Positions 17,293 through 26,397 of a stretch of 64,000 nt of DNA are shown piece by piece. Within the stretch, counting starts at the first letter, position 1. Every line of letters begins with the position of its first letter. A program made the position numbers and the translations under genes. The notes below the pieces were generated by a model, which did no database searches, was not told the DNA's origin, and worked only from the letters and a program-made list of their open reading frames with translations. Source of the DNA: JAFAVZ01 sp036009105. Lineage in GTDB: Bacteria; Acidobacteriota; Thermoanaerobaculia; Gp7-AA8. The stretch is from the NCBI GenBank assembly GCA_036009105.1, contig DASYMJ010000043.1, forward strand, positions 1-64,000, written 5' to 3'.

Positions 17293-19804
17293 ACTTCGCC
17301 GACACCAGATTCACGAACAACTTGTACGCCCCCGACACGCCGGCCGGCAGCTGGCGGAACCAGGCGTAGGAGGTGTAGATGTACACGCCCTTGCCGTAGC
17401 GTGCGAAGAGCTCGCCGCCCGGGCGCTCCGGCTCGCCCGGATCGTGGGAGGAGAGGATGGTCTGGTACTGCGGATCGGCGTCCGTCGTGAAGTAGACGCC
17501 GCGCTCCTGGACCCAGCCCTTGAAGTCGTCCGGGGTGATCTTGTTCGGCGTGTTGAGCAGCGGATGGTCGGGCGCGAGCAGCGTCACCGGCGCGTCCTCC
17601 ACCGTCACCCGGTCGGTCGTCACCTTGAACGGGTACGGCCCGAGCTGATCGACCACCAGGTTGTTGTTGACGTTGTACTGCACCACGTACGTGCCGCCGT
17701 TGCGCACGTACTCCATCAGCTTCGGCTGCGCGAACCGCAGCCGCTTGCGCGTGTTGTAGGCGCGCACGCCGGCCACCACGGCGTCGTAGCGCGAGAAGTC
17801 CCCCCGCTCCAGATCGGCATCGCTGAGCAGGGTGACCTCGTAGCCGACCTGCTTGAGCGCCTCGCCCACCTCGTCGCCCGAGCCCATGATGTAGCCGATG
17901 GAGCGGCCCCGGCGCTTGATGTCATCCCGCACCACCTTGGCCACCGCGTCTCCGAACACCCGCTGGGGCGGGATGTGCGGGTACTCGATCTCGGTCAGCC
18001 CCCAAACGCTCTTCTTCCCGTTCGGCAGCTCGACCTCCGCGAATACCTTGCCGTCCGCCTTTTCTTTGGGCGGGGTGACGTTGAAGATGGGGCGCGCCTC
18101 GTCGCCCTTCGCGGCGAACGTGACCTTCGCCGAATCGGGCGTCACCGTCCAGCCGGGAGGCGTCTTGATCCGCACCGTCGCCTCGGTCTGCCCCACGAAG
18201 CTCTGCAGGTAGACGGACATCGGCTTGGGCGCCGCCTCCGGGTAGATGTAGACGCGCGAGGCGAGGTTCGCGGTGATCTCCGGCACCACGTCCACCGGCC
18301 GCACGATCTCGCCGCGCACCGGATCGGTCCAGCGGTAGACGATCGGCACGACATACATCAGGGAGTGCAGCCCCTCGTCCTGCAGGGTGATGATCAGGCT
18401 GAGCGACGGCGGGTTCTCCGGCATGCCGATCAGCGTCTGCTCGGGGACGGAGTACGACCCGCCTTTCGGCGGCGCGGCGAGCCAGTAAGGCTGAGAGTAC
18501 GCCGTGTCCGCCGGCACCTTGATGGCGAGCTCGGTGCGGACGGGGACGTTGTTCTTCAGCACCTCGCCCACGCCTTTGCTCGGGTTGGCCACGCGCGAGG
18601 CGATGGTGGACAGCATGAACGGATAGTCGGAGCGGTTGACCACGCTCACGTTCACCTTCATCTCGCCGCCCGGCACGATGGAGGAGTCGGCGGCCGCGAC
18701 GTCGATGGCCAGGCCGGCGCAGGCGCGGATGGCCTCCAGCAGCTCGCGCCGCTTGACGTCGATCCAGGGGTGCTTGCTCAGCGCCCACTGGCCGCCCCGC
18801 GCCGTGACGCGATCCAGCTCGTCGTAAGCCTGGAGCAGCAGCGGGATCGACTTCGGCGGATTCTTCGGATCGAACTGGTCGGCCGCCTGGGCCAGGATGC
18901 GCCCGAGGTTCTCCGCGCCGGGGTAGCGCGACCAAGTGGTGTCGATGCCCTCGAAGAGGTCCTTGGTGGCCGGATCGCCGCCCAGCTGGTCGAAGTAATT
19001 GATGGTGGTGCCGCGGCGCTCCGCCACGCCGAAGCCCTGGCTCTTGTGCTGGCTGCGGCTCTCCGCGGCGATCTCGGTGTAGGCGCGGCCGAGGAGCTGG
19101 TTGTAGCTGCCCAGATCGACGCGCAGCGACTTGGCGACGCTGGGATCGTCCGGCTTGATGGGCTGGAAGGAGAAGCGGTTCCAGAAGATGCGCCGCGGCT
19201 GCCAGACGGTGACGTAGCGCAGCTGGTCAGGGAAGCGGCCCGGATCGGCGGCGGCCTTGAAGGCATCCACGGCCAGGATCGCGGACGCGGTGTGGTGGCC
19301 GTGGCCGCCTTCGCCGGTGGTGGGGAAGCGGGTGATGAGCACGTCCGGCTGGAAGCGGCGGATGTTCCACACCACGTCGCCCAGCACGGTGTCGTAGCCC
19401 CAGATGTTCAGCGTCTCCATGGGGTTCTTGGAGAAGCCGAAGTCGATGGCGCGGGTGAACAGCTGCTCGGCGCCGTCGATGCGGCGGGCGGCGAGCAATT
19501 CCTGGGTCCGGATCACGCCGAGGAGCTCGCCCTTTTCGTCGCCGATCAGGTTCTGGCCGCCGTCGCCGCGGGTGCAGGAGAGGTAGCCGGTGCGATAGAG
19601 GCGGTCGTTGGACAGCCAGGCCAGCATGGCCGTGTTTTCGTCGTCCGGATGGGCGGCCACGTACATGGCGCTGCCGACGACGGTGAGCTTGCGCAGGGCG
19701 AGCTGCAACTGCGCCGCGTCGACCGGCTGATAGGTCGTCGCGGCATGGATGAGTCCGGGTACCAGCGTCGCCAGAAAAGCGACGGAAAAAAGGAGTCGGC
19801 GCAT
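17291..19804 (-). CDS. Secreted PIG-L family deacetylase, long form
   Basis: A protein of 837 residues with a signal peptide (residues 1-21). The PIG-L/LmbE domain near the N-terminus has the zinc motif AHPDDE (about residues 46-51) and the second ligand segment GHGHHTAS (about residues 163-170). Downstream lie all-beta regions with NEW3-like character and a C-terminal glutamine-amidotransferase-like or Rossmann segment (DAVVAGVRAYNTRKRL). PIG-L enzymes remove acetyl from N-acetylglucosamine-type sugars. This long exported form suits polysaccharide or glycoside turnover. ATG at 19804 is chosen because it begins the signal peptide; it has a TATCCT -10 box 8 bases upstream. Confidence 0.87.
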   Translation of the reverse strand: MRRLLFSVAFLATLVPGLIHAATTYQPVDAAQLQLALRKLTVVGSAMYVAAHPDDENTAMLAWLSNDRLYRTGYLSCTRGDGGQNLIGDEKGELLGVIRTQELLAARRIDGAEQLFTRAIDFGFSKNPMETLNIWGYDTVLGDVVWNIRRFQPDVLITRFPTTGEGGHGHHTASAILAVDAFKAAADPGRFPDQLRYVTVWQPRRIFWNRFSFQPIKPDDPSVAKSLRVDLGSYNQLLGRAYTEIAAESRSQHKSQGFGVAERRGTTINYFDQLGGDPATKDLFEGIDTTWSRYPGAENLGRILAQAADQFDPKNPPKSIPLLLQAYDELDRVTARGGQWALSKHPWIDVKRRELLEAIRACAGLAIDVAAADSSIVPGGEMKVNVSVVNRSDYPFMLSTIASRVANPSKGVGEVLKNNVPVRTELAIKVPADTAYSQPYWLAAPPKGGSYSVPEQTLIGMPENPPSLSLIITLQDEGLHSLMYVVPIVYRWTDPVRGEIVRPVDVVPEITANLASRVYIYPEAAPKPMSVYLQSFVGQTEATVRIKTPPGWTVTPDSAKVTFAAKGDEARPIFNVTPPKEKADGKVFAEVELPNGKKSVWGLTEIEYPHIPPQRVFGDAVAKVVRDDIKRRGRSIGYIMGSGDEVGEALKQVGYEVTLLSDADLERGDFSRYDAVVAGVRAYNTRKRLRFAQPKLMEYVRNGGTYVVQYNVNNNLVVDQLGPYPFKVTTDRVTVEDAPVTLLAPDHPLLNTPNKITPDDFKGWVQERGVYFTTDADPQYQTILSSHDPGEPERPGGELFARYGKGVYIYTSYAWFRQLPAGVSGAYKLFVNLVSAK

Positions 19805-19812
19805 GCGGGCGC

Positions 19813-19818
19813 AGGATA
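19813..19818 (-). promoter_or_regulatory. -10 element TATCCT, leaderless start at 19804
   Basis: On the minus strand TATCCT ends 8 bases before the ATG at 19804. The overlapping plus-strand TAGCAT at 19817-19822 may serve the divergent cytochrome gene, whose ATG at 19840 has a Shine-Dalgarno, so the two promoters share bases. Confidence 0.5.
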
Positions 19819-19839
19819 GCATTGCGGGCAGGAGGGAAC

Positions 19840-20361
19840 ATGAAGTCCCAGTCACGCTTGCTAGTCGTTTTGTTGCTCCTGCCGCTGCTCGCCTGCTCGG
19901 CTGTGATGGCCCAGAAACAGGCCGCCGCGACCGCTCCCGATACGCTGGAGTTCCACAATCTGAAGGTCTTGCCCCAGAACATCACTCACGATGAGCTGGT
20001 CAACACGATGCGCTTCTTCTCCCGCTCCCTCGGCGTCCGCTGCGGCCACTGCCACGTGGCGAATCCGGCGGGCACCAAGCCGGAGTTCGACTTCCCCTCC
20101 GACGCCAAGCCGGAGAAGGAAACGGCCCGGGTGATGATGCGCATGACCAGCGCGATCAATACCGATTGGGTGGCCAAGGTGGCCGAGCACGACACGAAGG
20201 TGACGTGCATGACCTGCCACCGGGGCAAGGTCGCCCCGAACGACTTCGACCCCGCCCCGGCCGCGCCGCGCGCCGCGGGTGCTCCGGGCGCGACCGGTGC
20301 CACCGGCGCCACCGGTGCTACCGGCGCGACGGGCACGCCCGCGCCTACGCCGAAGCCGTGA
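19840..20361 (+). CDS. Reaction-centre-type cytochrome c domain protein with collagen-like tail
   Basis: A protein of 173 residues with a signal peptide whose LLACS may be a lipobox. It has two heme-binding CxxCH motifs, CGHCH at residues 68-72 and CMTCH at 123-127. The segment NLKVLPQNITHDELVNTMRF and the spacing fit the cytochrome subunit family of photosynthetic reaction centres, found in non-phototrophic Acidobacteriota as a periplasmic electron carrier. The C-terminus is a Gly-Ala-Thr triplet repeat followed by Pro-rich residues. ATG at 19840 is preferred over TTG at 19822 because AGGAGG lies 5-10 bases upstream and the signal peptide starts there. Confidence 0.83.
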   Translation: MKSQSRLLVVLLLLPLLACSAVMAQKQAAATAPDTLEFHNLKVLPQNITHDELVNTMRFFSRSLGVRCGHCHVANPAGTKPEFDFPSDAKPEKETARVMMRMTSAINTDWVAKVAEHDTKVTCMTCHRGKVAPNDFDPAPAAPRAAGAPGATGATGATGATGATGTPAPTPKP

Positions 20362-20366
20362 CGCCG

Positions 20367-20464
20367 TGTCATCCTGAGGCGCGCAGACGCCGAAGGATCC
20401 CTACCGATCTCGCGCCGCGCCTGAAGGTACGGATGCTTCATCGTTTCCGCGACTCAGGATGACA
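20367..20464. repeat. B-family repeat (TGTCATCCTGAG ends), copy 1
   Basis: A 98-base element with perfect 12-base terminal inverted repeats TGTCATCCTGAG and CTCAGGATGACA; inside are GAAGGATCC-type sub-repeats. It fills the gap between the cytochrome and BaiN-like genes. The right end supplies the ATG start codon of the BaiN-like gene. Confidence 0.9.
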
Positions 20465-21676
20465 CGTGACCCCTACGACATCGCCGTCATCGGCGCCGGC
20501 GCGGCCGGGCTGATGGCGGCGATCTTCGCTTCGCGGGAAGGGGCCCGCGTGGTGGCCCTCGACGGCGCGGCGCGCATCGGGGCCAAGATCCTCATCTCCG
20601 GCGGCGGCCGCTGCAACGTCACGCACGACGTGGTCCGCCCCGACGACTTCAACGGCAACCGCAACGCCATCGCCCGCGTGCTGCGCACGTTCGAGGTCGA
20701 GGCCACCATCGCCTTCTTCGCCGGGCTCGGCGTCGGGCTCAAGCGCGAGGAGACCGGCAAGCTCTTCCCGGTGACGGACAAGGCCCGCACGGTCCTCGAC
20801 GCCCTGCTCCGCGCGGCGGAGCAGGTGGATGTGCTGACCAGCCATCGCGTGGAAAACGTAGGGCCGGCTCTCCAGCCGGCCCCGGACCGACTGGAGAGTC
20901 GGTCCTACGTGCTTCGCACCGCGGGCGGCGACATTCACGCTCGCCGCCTCATCCTCGCCACCGGCGGCCGCAGCGTCCCCAAAACGGGCAGCGATGGCAG
21001 CGGCTACGCCATCGCCAAGTCCCTCGGCCACACCGTCACGCCGCTCTTCCCCGCGCTCGTTCCTCTCCTCCTGGAGAACCCGCCGCCCCTCTCCGGCACG
21101 AGCGTGGAGGCGGAATTGAGCGTGCGCGGCGAAACCGGCCGGGTGCTCCATCGCCAGCGCGGCGCCATGCTCTTCACCCACTTCGGCATCAGCGGCCCGG
21201 TGGTGCTGGACGTCAGCCGCCACTGGCTGGCCCATCAACCGGCCACGCTCCACGCCGACTTTTTGCCGGGCCTGGAGCTGGAGCAGGCCCTCCTCGACGA
21301 GGCGAAGCGCAATCCGCATGCAACCGTGAACGGCTTCCTCAAGCGCCGCCTGCCCGACCGCCTGGTTGACGCTTTCGCAAACATGCAGACTCCGCTGGGC
21401 AGACTGTCACGCGAAGAGCGGCGCCAGGTCGTAAGAGAGATGAAGGAGCACCGTCTGGCCGTGACGGGAGACCGCGGCTTCGATTACGCGGAGGTCACGG
21501 CGGGCGGCGTTCCTCTCTCCGAGGTGGACCTCTCCACCATGCGGTCACGGACGTGCGAGGGGCTGTATCTCTGCGGCGAGATCCTCGATGTGGATGGAAG
21601 AATCGGCGGGTACAACTTCCAGTGGGCCTGGGCCAGCGGACGGCTCGCCGGCCTGCACGCCGCGCGTTTTGCATAG
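20459..21676 (+). CDS. FAD-dependent oxidoreductase, HI0933/YhiN (BaiN-like) family
   Basis: A protein of 405 residues. It has the dinucleotide-binding GAGAAGLMAAI at the N-terminus, the family motif GGGRCNVTH, GKLFPVTDKA, LATGGRSVPKTGSDGSGY and a C-terminal FAD segment VDGRIGGYNFQWAWASG. Members are cytosolic flavoproteins of poorly defined substrate; one clade (BaiN) reduces bile acids, which need not apply here. Residues about 133-151 come from an in-frame A-family palindrome. The start ATG lies in the terminal CAGGATGACA of a B-family repeat. The stop is one base before the kinase ATG, so the genes are co-transcribed. Confidence 0.88.
   Translation: MTRDPYDIAVIGAGAAGLMAAIFASREGARVVALDGAARIGAKILISGGGRCNVTHDVVRPDDFNGNRNAIARVLRTFEVEATIAFFAGLGVGLKREETGKLFPVTDKARTVLDALLRAAEQVDVLTSHRVENVGPALQPAPDRLESRSYVLRTAGGDIHARRLILATGGRSVPKTGSDGSGYAIAKSLGHTVTPLFPALVPLLLENPPPLSGTSVEAELSVRGETGRVLHRQRGAMLFTHFGISGPVVLDVSRHWLAHQPATLHADFLPGLELEQALLDEAKRNPHATVNGFLKRRLPDRLVDAFANMQTPLGRLSREERRQVVREMKEHRLAVTGDRGFDYAEVTAGGVPLSEVDLSTMRSRTCEGLYLCGEILDVDGRIGGYNFQWAWASGRLAGLHAARFA
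20856..20910. repeat. A-family palindromic repeat inside the BaiN-like gene
   Basis: Perfectly delimited by ACGTAGG and CCTACGT. The left half (GGCCGGCTCTCCAG) and right half (CTGGAGAGTCGGTC) are imperfect reverse complements (18 of the outer 20 bases pair). It is 55 bases, read in frame, and falls in a variable loop of the flavoprotein, which keeps all its motifs. Confidence 0.9.
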
Positions 21677-21677
21677 G

Positions 21678-23813
21678 ATGTCCCGCTCACCGGACCGGTT
21701 CGCCCCCTGGCTCGTTCTGGCCGTCTTCCTCGGGCTGACCGGCGTCGCCACGATGTACGTCTCGCGCATGGCCGACCTCGCCGTGCGCAACCGCTTCGAC
21801 AGCGCGGCGCAGACCACGCGCGACGCGATCGAAGGCCGCATCGACACGTACGTCAACGTCCTCACCGCGGCGAACGGCCTGTTCGCCGCCGAGTCGTCGG
21901 TGACGCAGGACGAGTTCCGCAACTACGTCCGCAATCTCGACGTGCAGCGCCGCTATCCCGGCATGCAGGGCATGGGCCTCATGGTCCGCTTCCCCCAGGA
22001 CCGCCTGCAGGAGGTGATCAGCACGATGCGCGGCGAGGGCTACTCCGATTTCCGGGTCTGGCCAAAGGAGCCGCCGCGCCCGGAATACACCGCGGTCATC
22101 GTCCTCGAGCCGCAGGACCCGCGCAATCTCGCCGCCCTCGGATACGACATGTCGGCCGATCCGTCCCGCCGCACGGCCATGTTCCGCGCCCGCGACGACG
22201 GCCAGCCCGCCGCCACCGGCCGGGTCGAGCTGCTGCCGGACGGCGGCGGAGAGCGGCACGTCGGGTTCCTGATCTTCATCCCCATCTACCTCCCCGCCAA
22301 ACCGGAGACGCCGGCGCAGCGCCGCGATGCGCTCTACGGCTGGGTCTACGCGCCGTTCCGCGCGCAGGAGCTGTTCAGCGGCCCGCTCGCCGCACAGCAT
22401 CAGATGTTCGATCTGGTGGAGGTCTACGACGGGCCGCGACTCCTCTTCCGGCAGGGCGCGGATGGCGATGCGCACTTCACGCGCAGGCTGCAGATCACCG
22501 TGGCGGACCGGAAGTGGACGGTCGTCTTCCGCCGCGCCGGCGCCGGCGCGTTCTCATCGCTCCTCTCCATGGCCACGCTCGCCGGCGGCCTGGTCATCAC
22601 CATGCTCTTCTTCACGCTGGTCCGGCTGCAGACCCGGGGACGCTTCGCGGCCGAAGCGACGGCCGAGCGGTTGCGCCGTTCGGAGGGAGAGCTGCAGCGG
22701 GCCAATCAGGCCAAGGACGAGTTCCTGGCCACCCTCTCCCACGAGCTGCGCACGCCGATGACCGCCATCATCGGCTGGGCGCGCCTCCTCGGCGAAGGCG
22801 ATCTCGATCCGGAAACGACCGGCACGGCCATCGACGCCATCCAGAAGAGCTCCCGCGCTCAGGCGCAGCTCATCGACGACCTGCTCGACGTCTCGCGCAT
22901 CACCGCCGGGAAGATGCACATCGACCCGCGGCCGATCGAGCTCGCGCCGGTCGTCGCCGCGGCGCTCGACTCCATCGCGCCCGCCGCGGAGACGAAGGGC
23001 GTGCGCCTCGAGCGCGAGCTGCCGCCGCGGCCGCTCGTCGTCAGCGGCGACGCGCACCGTCTGCAGCAGGTGCTCTGGAACCTGATGACGAACGCGGTGA
23101 AGTTCACGCCGCGGGGCGGCTCGGTACGAGTCTCCCTCCGCGGCGACAACGGCGACGCGGTGATCGAGGTGACGGATACCGGCCGCGGCATCGATCCCGA
23201 GTTCCTGCCCCACGTCTTCGAGCGCTTCCGCCAGGCGGACAGCTCGATGACGCGCGCTTACACGGGCCTCGGGCTCGGCCTGGCCATCGTGCGCCATCTG
23301 GTGGAGATGCACGGCGGCAGCGTGTCCGCTTCCAGTGAGGGGGAGGGGAAGGGCGCGACGTTCGTCGTCCGCCTGCCGCTGCTCTCCGCCATGCCGCGGC
23401 CGCAGGAGAGCGGCCCGGCTTCTTACGAGAACGACGTGCTGCGGAACGCGCGCCTGCTGATCGTCGATGACGAGGAGTCGGTGCGCAATTACGCGGCCGC
23501 CGTGTTCCGCATCTCCGGCGCGGACGCGCGGATCGTGGAGTCGGCGCGCGAGGCGCTCGCCCTCCTCGACCGCTGGCGGCCGGACGTCGTGATCACCGAC
23601 CTCGGCATGCCGGACATGGACGGCTACGAGCTGCTGCGGCAGCTCCGCGGGCGCGGCCTCACCGTGCCGGTGATCGCGCTGACGGCATACGCCCGCCCCG
23701 AGGATCGGGAGACAGCGATGCGGGCAGGGTTCACCGCGTATGTAGCCAAGCCGGTGGAGCCGGAGGAGCTGCGGCGGCTGGTGGCGGACGTGCTGGCGAC
23801 GTCGCGGCGATGA
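21678..23813 (+). CDS. CHASE-domain hybrid sensor histidine kinase
   Basis: A protein of 711 residues. A membrane helix (about residues 10-30) precedes a CHASE-type extracellular sensor (about 35-290, with YPGMQGMGLMVRFP) and a second helix (about 300-320). Next come the HisKA domain with SHELRTPM (His355), the HATPase domain with N, G1 and G2 boxes (LMTNAVKFTPRG, DTGRGID, GLGLGLAIVRHL), and a C-terminal receiver with Asp641 in VITDLGMPDMDG. It probably senses an extracellular small molecule and passes phosphate internally. No output regulator is adjacent, so the partner is elsewhere. The downstream membrane transferase gene overlaps the stop by 4 bases. Confidence 0.93.
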   Translation: MSRSPDRFAPWLVLAVFLGLTGVATMYVSRMADLAVRNRFDSAAQTTRDAIEGRIDTYVNVLTAANGLFAAESSVTQDEFRNYVRNLDVQRRYPGMQGMGLMVRFPQDRLQEVISTMRGEGYSDFRVWPKEPPRPEYTAVIVLEPQDPRNLAALGYDMSADPSRRTAMFRARDDGQPAATGRVELLPDGGGERHVGFLIFIPIYLPAKPETPAQRRDALYGWVYAPFRAQELFSGPLAAQHQMFDLVEVYDGPRLLFRQGADGDAHFTRRLQITVADRKWTVVFRRAGAGAFSSLLSMATLAGGLVITMLFFTLVRLQTRGRFAAEATAERLRRSEGELQRANQAKDEFLATLSHELRTPMTAIIGWARLLGEGDLDPETTGTAIDAIQKSSRAQAQLIDDLLDVSRITAGKMHIDPRPIELAPVVAAALDSIAPAAETKGVRLERELPPRPLVVSGDAHRLQQVLWNLMTNAVKFTPRGGSVRVSLRGDNGDAVIEVTDTGRGIDPEFLPHVFERFRQADSSMTRAYTGLGLGLAIVRHLVEMHGGSVSASSEGEGKGATFVVRLPLLSAMPRPQESGPASYENDVLRNARLLIVDDEESVRNYAAAVFRISGADARIVESAREALALLDRWRPDVVITDLGMPDMDGYELLRQLRGRGLTVPVIALTAYARPEDRETAMRAGFTAYVAKPVEPEELRRLVADVLATSRR

Positions 23814-25462
23814 AGCTTCGCTGGCTGTTCGCCGCGCTCCTCGTGCTGCTGCCTCTGCTGCGCGTTGCCCTGACCTACCCGGTCTTCTGCCAGGTGCTGG
23901 ACGAGCCGTATCACGTCGCGGCCGGATTGCAGTGGCTGAGCGAGGGGAGGTACGACCTGGAGGCGCAGCATCCGCCGCTGGCGCGGGTGCTGTTCGCGCT
24001 GCCGTCGTTCGTTCGCGGCGCGTCGGTCTCCGCTTCCGATGATGTCGTCGCCCGAGGCAACGCTCTGCTCGATCACCATCTCTCTGCTGCCCGTTTGCCC
24101 AATCTTCTCTTTCTCATCCTCGCCCTGGTGGTGGTCGGTTTGTGGACGCGCGAGCTGTACGGCGATGTCGCGGCGCTCCTGGCCATGGCGCTCTTCGGCG
24201 CGTTGCCTCCCGTGCTCGCCCATGCCGGCCTGGCCACGACGGACATGGCCGCCGCGGCGACGCTCGTCTTCGCTTTGTACGCGTTGCATCGCGGCAACGC
24301 GTGGCTGATCGGACTGGCCATCGGTCTGGGGCTGATCGCCAAATTCTCGTTCGTGTTGTTCTTCCCCGTTGCCGCTCTTTGCCTGCGTCGCCGCGTGCCT
24401 CTGCGCTCGCTGGCCATTGCGGTCCTCATCGTGTTCGGCGCCTATCGCTTCGACGTCGGCACGCTCGCCGCCGCCCGCCTGCGCGTGCTCGATCCCACCC
24501 TCCCCGAGAACACGGCGACGAAATACGCTTCGGCGCCCGGTTACGAATGGGTGCGCGCCGATCACATCCGCCGCTACCAGCGCTTCGGCAACCTGGCCGA
24601 GACGCGCGGCGTGCGCAACATCGATTTCGTCGATTGGGCGAAAGCGACCGGCTACCCGTCGCCGCTCGCCGGCCGCCGCGGCGACACCATGGCCGGCGCC
24701 CCTCCCGTTCCCCCGCCCTCCCTGGCCGATCGCGTGCTGGAGCCGTTCCGGCGCGTGGGGCACCTCGTCGTGATGCGCGTGCCGATCCCCGCGCCGCTCT
24801 TCTGGGCCGGCATCGATGCGGTGCGTTTCCACGACGCCGCCGGCCACCCCGCGTTCCTGTTCGGCGAGATCCGCGATCACGGCTGGTGGTACTACTTCCC
24901 GGTCGTCCTCTTCTTCAAGACGCCCATCCCGTTTCTCATCCTCGCCGCGTTCGCTCTGCGCAACCGCATCGCTTTCGCCGCGGTGGCCATCCTGCTGGTG
25001 GCCATGACCAGCTCGATCAACATCGGCGTCCGCCACATTTTGCCGGTCTATCCGCTGCTTGCCATCTGCGCCGCCCACGCCGCCACCCGCCTCCCGCGCC
25101 TCTTGGTCGCCGCGCTGCTGACGTGGTTCCTGGTCACGACGACGCTCGCCCACCCCGACTACCTCGCCTGGTTCAACGAGGCCGCCGGCCCCCACCCGGA
25201 GAGCATCGCGCTGGACAGCAACCTCGATTGGGGCCAGGACCTGGCCCGCCTCGCCCGCCACCACCCGACCCCCCTGCACATCGCCTACTTCGGCACCGCC
25301 TCGATCGCCGGCATCGGCGAGCCCCTCCCGCCCGCCACGCCGGTGCACGGCTGGGTCGCCATCAGCGAGATGAAGCTGCGCTTCGAGGACTACCGCTGGC
25401 TGCAGGGCCGCCGGGCGGTGGGGAGGGTGGGGCAGTCGATCCGGCTGTATTACGTGCCGTAA
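23810..25462 (+). CDS. GT39-like polyprenyl-sugar membrane glycosyltransferase
   Basis: A protein of 550 residues with about ten hydrophobic helices. The first loop carries DEPYHVAAG and later QHPPLARVL, a layout seen in ArnT/PMT-type GT-C enzymes where an acidic pair near the first helix is catalytic. Conserved later pieces include DHGWWYYFPVVLFFKTP, NIGVRHILPVYPLL and DSNLDWGQDL. It would transfer a sugar from a lipid carrier to a protein or glycolipid at the outer face of the inner membrane. ATG overlaps the kinase stop (ATGA), so it is co-expressed with the sensor kinase. Confidence 0.8.
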   Translation: MKLRWLFAALLVLLPLLRVALTYPVFCQVLDEPYHVAAGLQWLSEGRYDLEAQHPPLARVLFALPSFVRGASVSASDDVVARGNALLDHHLSAARLPNLLFLILALVVVGLWTRELYGDVAALLAMALFGALPPVLAHAGLATTDMAAAATLVFALYALHRGNAWLIGLAIGLGLIAKFSFVLFFPVAALCLRRRVPLRSLAIAVLIVFGAYRFDVGTLAAARLRVLDPTLPENTATKYASAPGYEWVRADHIRRYQRFGNLAETRGVRNIDFVDWAKATGYPSPLAGRRGDTMAGAPPVPPPSLADRVLEPFRRVGHLVVMRVPIPAPLFWAGIDAVRFHDAAGHPAFLFGEIRDHGWWYYFPVVLFFKTPIPFLILAAFALRNRIAFAAVAILLVAMTSSINIGVRHILPVYPLLAICAAHAATRLPRLLVAALLTWFLVTTTLAHPDYLAWFNEAAGPHPESIALDSNLDWGQDLARLARHHPTPLHIAYFGTASIAGIGEPLPPATPVHGWVAISEMKLRFEDYRWLQGRRAVGRVGQSIRLYYVP

Positions 25463-25583
25463 CGCGCCGGCCGCGCGGCACGTCGGGTCCGAACGAGGAA
25501 GTCTTTTTTCTCCCGCGGTCATCCCGAACATCAGCGTCGAGGAGGGGAAGATCGCTTCCCGGACGTTCTCCTTCGAGCTTCCG

Positions 25584-26333
25584 CTAATACATCAACCTCT
25601 TCAGCGGCGGATCGAAATCGAACGACCCCAGGAGCAGCCACCGTCTCGCCTCCCGCTCCCGTCCCGGGCGGGCCACGAGCGGGGTGGTGTAGTGCCAGAA
25701 GGGGAGGCGGTAGACGGCGATGCCGCTGCGGGTCGCCACTTCGTGCGACTGCGACAGGTAGCCGCGCTCCTCGTAGACGAGCCACTGCGATTGCACGGCG
25801 TCGTTCGAGAACATGATGTGCAGGTCGACGAAGCCGTTGCGGGCCACCTCGGACTCCGGATGGTGATCGTTGTGCGGGCCGCTGTAGTCGCCCTGTTCGT
25901 AGCAGATGACCTGCCGCCCCCAATGTGCCGCGTTGAGCGGCGCCCCCACCACCGCCTCGGCGAAGCGGAGGAAGCTCTGCGACTCCATCATCTGGCTCAG
26001 GCCGACCCGGCGTCCCGCATCGAGCGCGTAGGACTTGCGCGAGTTCAGCGTCGCCGTCTTGACGCGCACCGTCTTGCGCAGCGAGTCGGTGTAGTTCTTC
26101 TTCATCTTCGTGATCGCTTCGCGCGGGATGGGCGTGTGCATCTTCCGCAGGAGCGGATAGAACGCCTCGTCCAGCGCGCCGATGCAGCGCGCCGCCGCCG
26201 CGTCGTCGATCAGGTCGGAGAGGACCACGATCGGCGTCGCGCCGCGCCGGCGGAAGACGTCGAAGCGCGGCGGCTCGTCGAGCAGCTTCCGCCCGCGCGC
26301 GTTGAGGAGATCCGCGAATTCGTGGGGGAACAT
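25584..26333 (-). CDS. 2-oxoglutarate/Fe(II) oxygenase-like protein
   Basis: A protein of 249 residues without signal peptide. GPHNDHHPE (about residues 158-166) resembles the H-x-D metal motif, with a distal FWHYTTPL and Arg further on, as in the jelly-roll Fe(II)/2OG dioxygenases. The rest is not assignable. The reaction would be hydroxylation of an amino acid or peptide, but no substrate is implied by the neighbours. It is divergent from MarR across 100 bases containing heptad repeats. The start is preceded by TACAAT 7 bases away, so the transcript is probably leaderless. Confidence 0.5.
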   Translation of the reverse strand: MFPHEFADLLNARGRKLLDEPPRFDVFRRRGATPIVVLSDLIDDAAAARCIGALDEAFYPLLRKMHTPIPREAITKMKKNYTDSLRKTVRVKTATLNSRKSYALDAGRRVGLSQMMESQSFLRFAEAVVGAPLNAAHWGRQVICYEQGDYSGPHNDHHPESEVARNGFVDLHIMFSNDAVQSQWLVYEERGYLSQSHEVATRSGIAVYRLPFWHYTTPLVARPGREREARRWLLLGSFDFDPPLKRLMY

Positions 26334-26340
26334 GGGGGGG

Positions 26341-26346
26341 ATTGTA
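26341..26346 (-). promoter_or_regulatory. -10 element TACAAT, leaderless start at 26333
   Basis: On the minus strand TACAAT ends 7 bases (all C) before the ATG at 26333. It directly abuts the heptad repeat, which therefore occupies the -35 region of this promoter. Confidence 0.6.
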
Positions 26347-26378
26347 ACGATGAACGATGAAGGATGAACGATGAACGG
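26346..26378. repeat. Heptad repeat (AACGATG units), single arm
   Basis: Four 7-base units of AACGATG (one AAGGATG) plus a partial fifth. Only one arm is present, while the related copy at 59893 has both arms. It covers the upstream region of the oxygenase-like promoter. Confidence 0.85.
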
Positions 26379-26397
26379 AGCGAAACACTCTAATTAG

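Noticed and set aside
25463..25583. Degenerate B-family repeat in the 121-base gap
   Set aside because: GGTCATCCC and GAGGGGAAG are weakly similar but the defining ends are absent.
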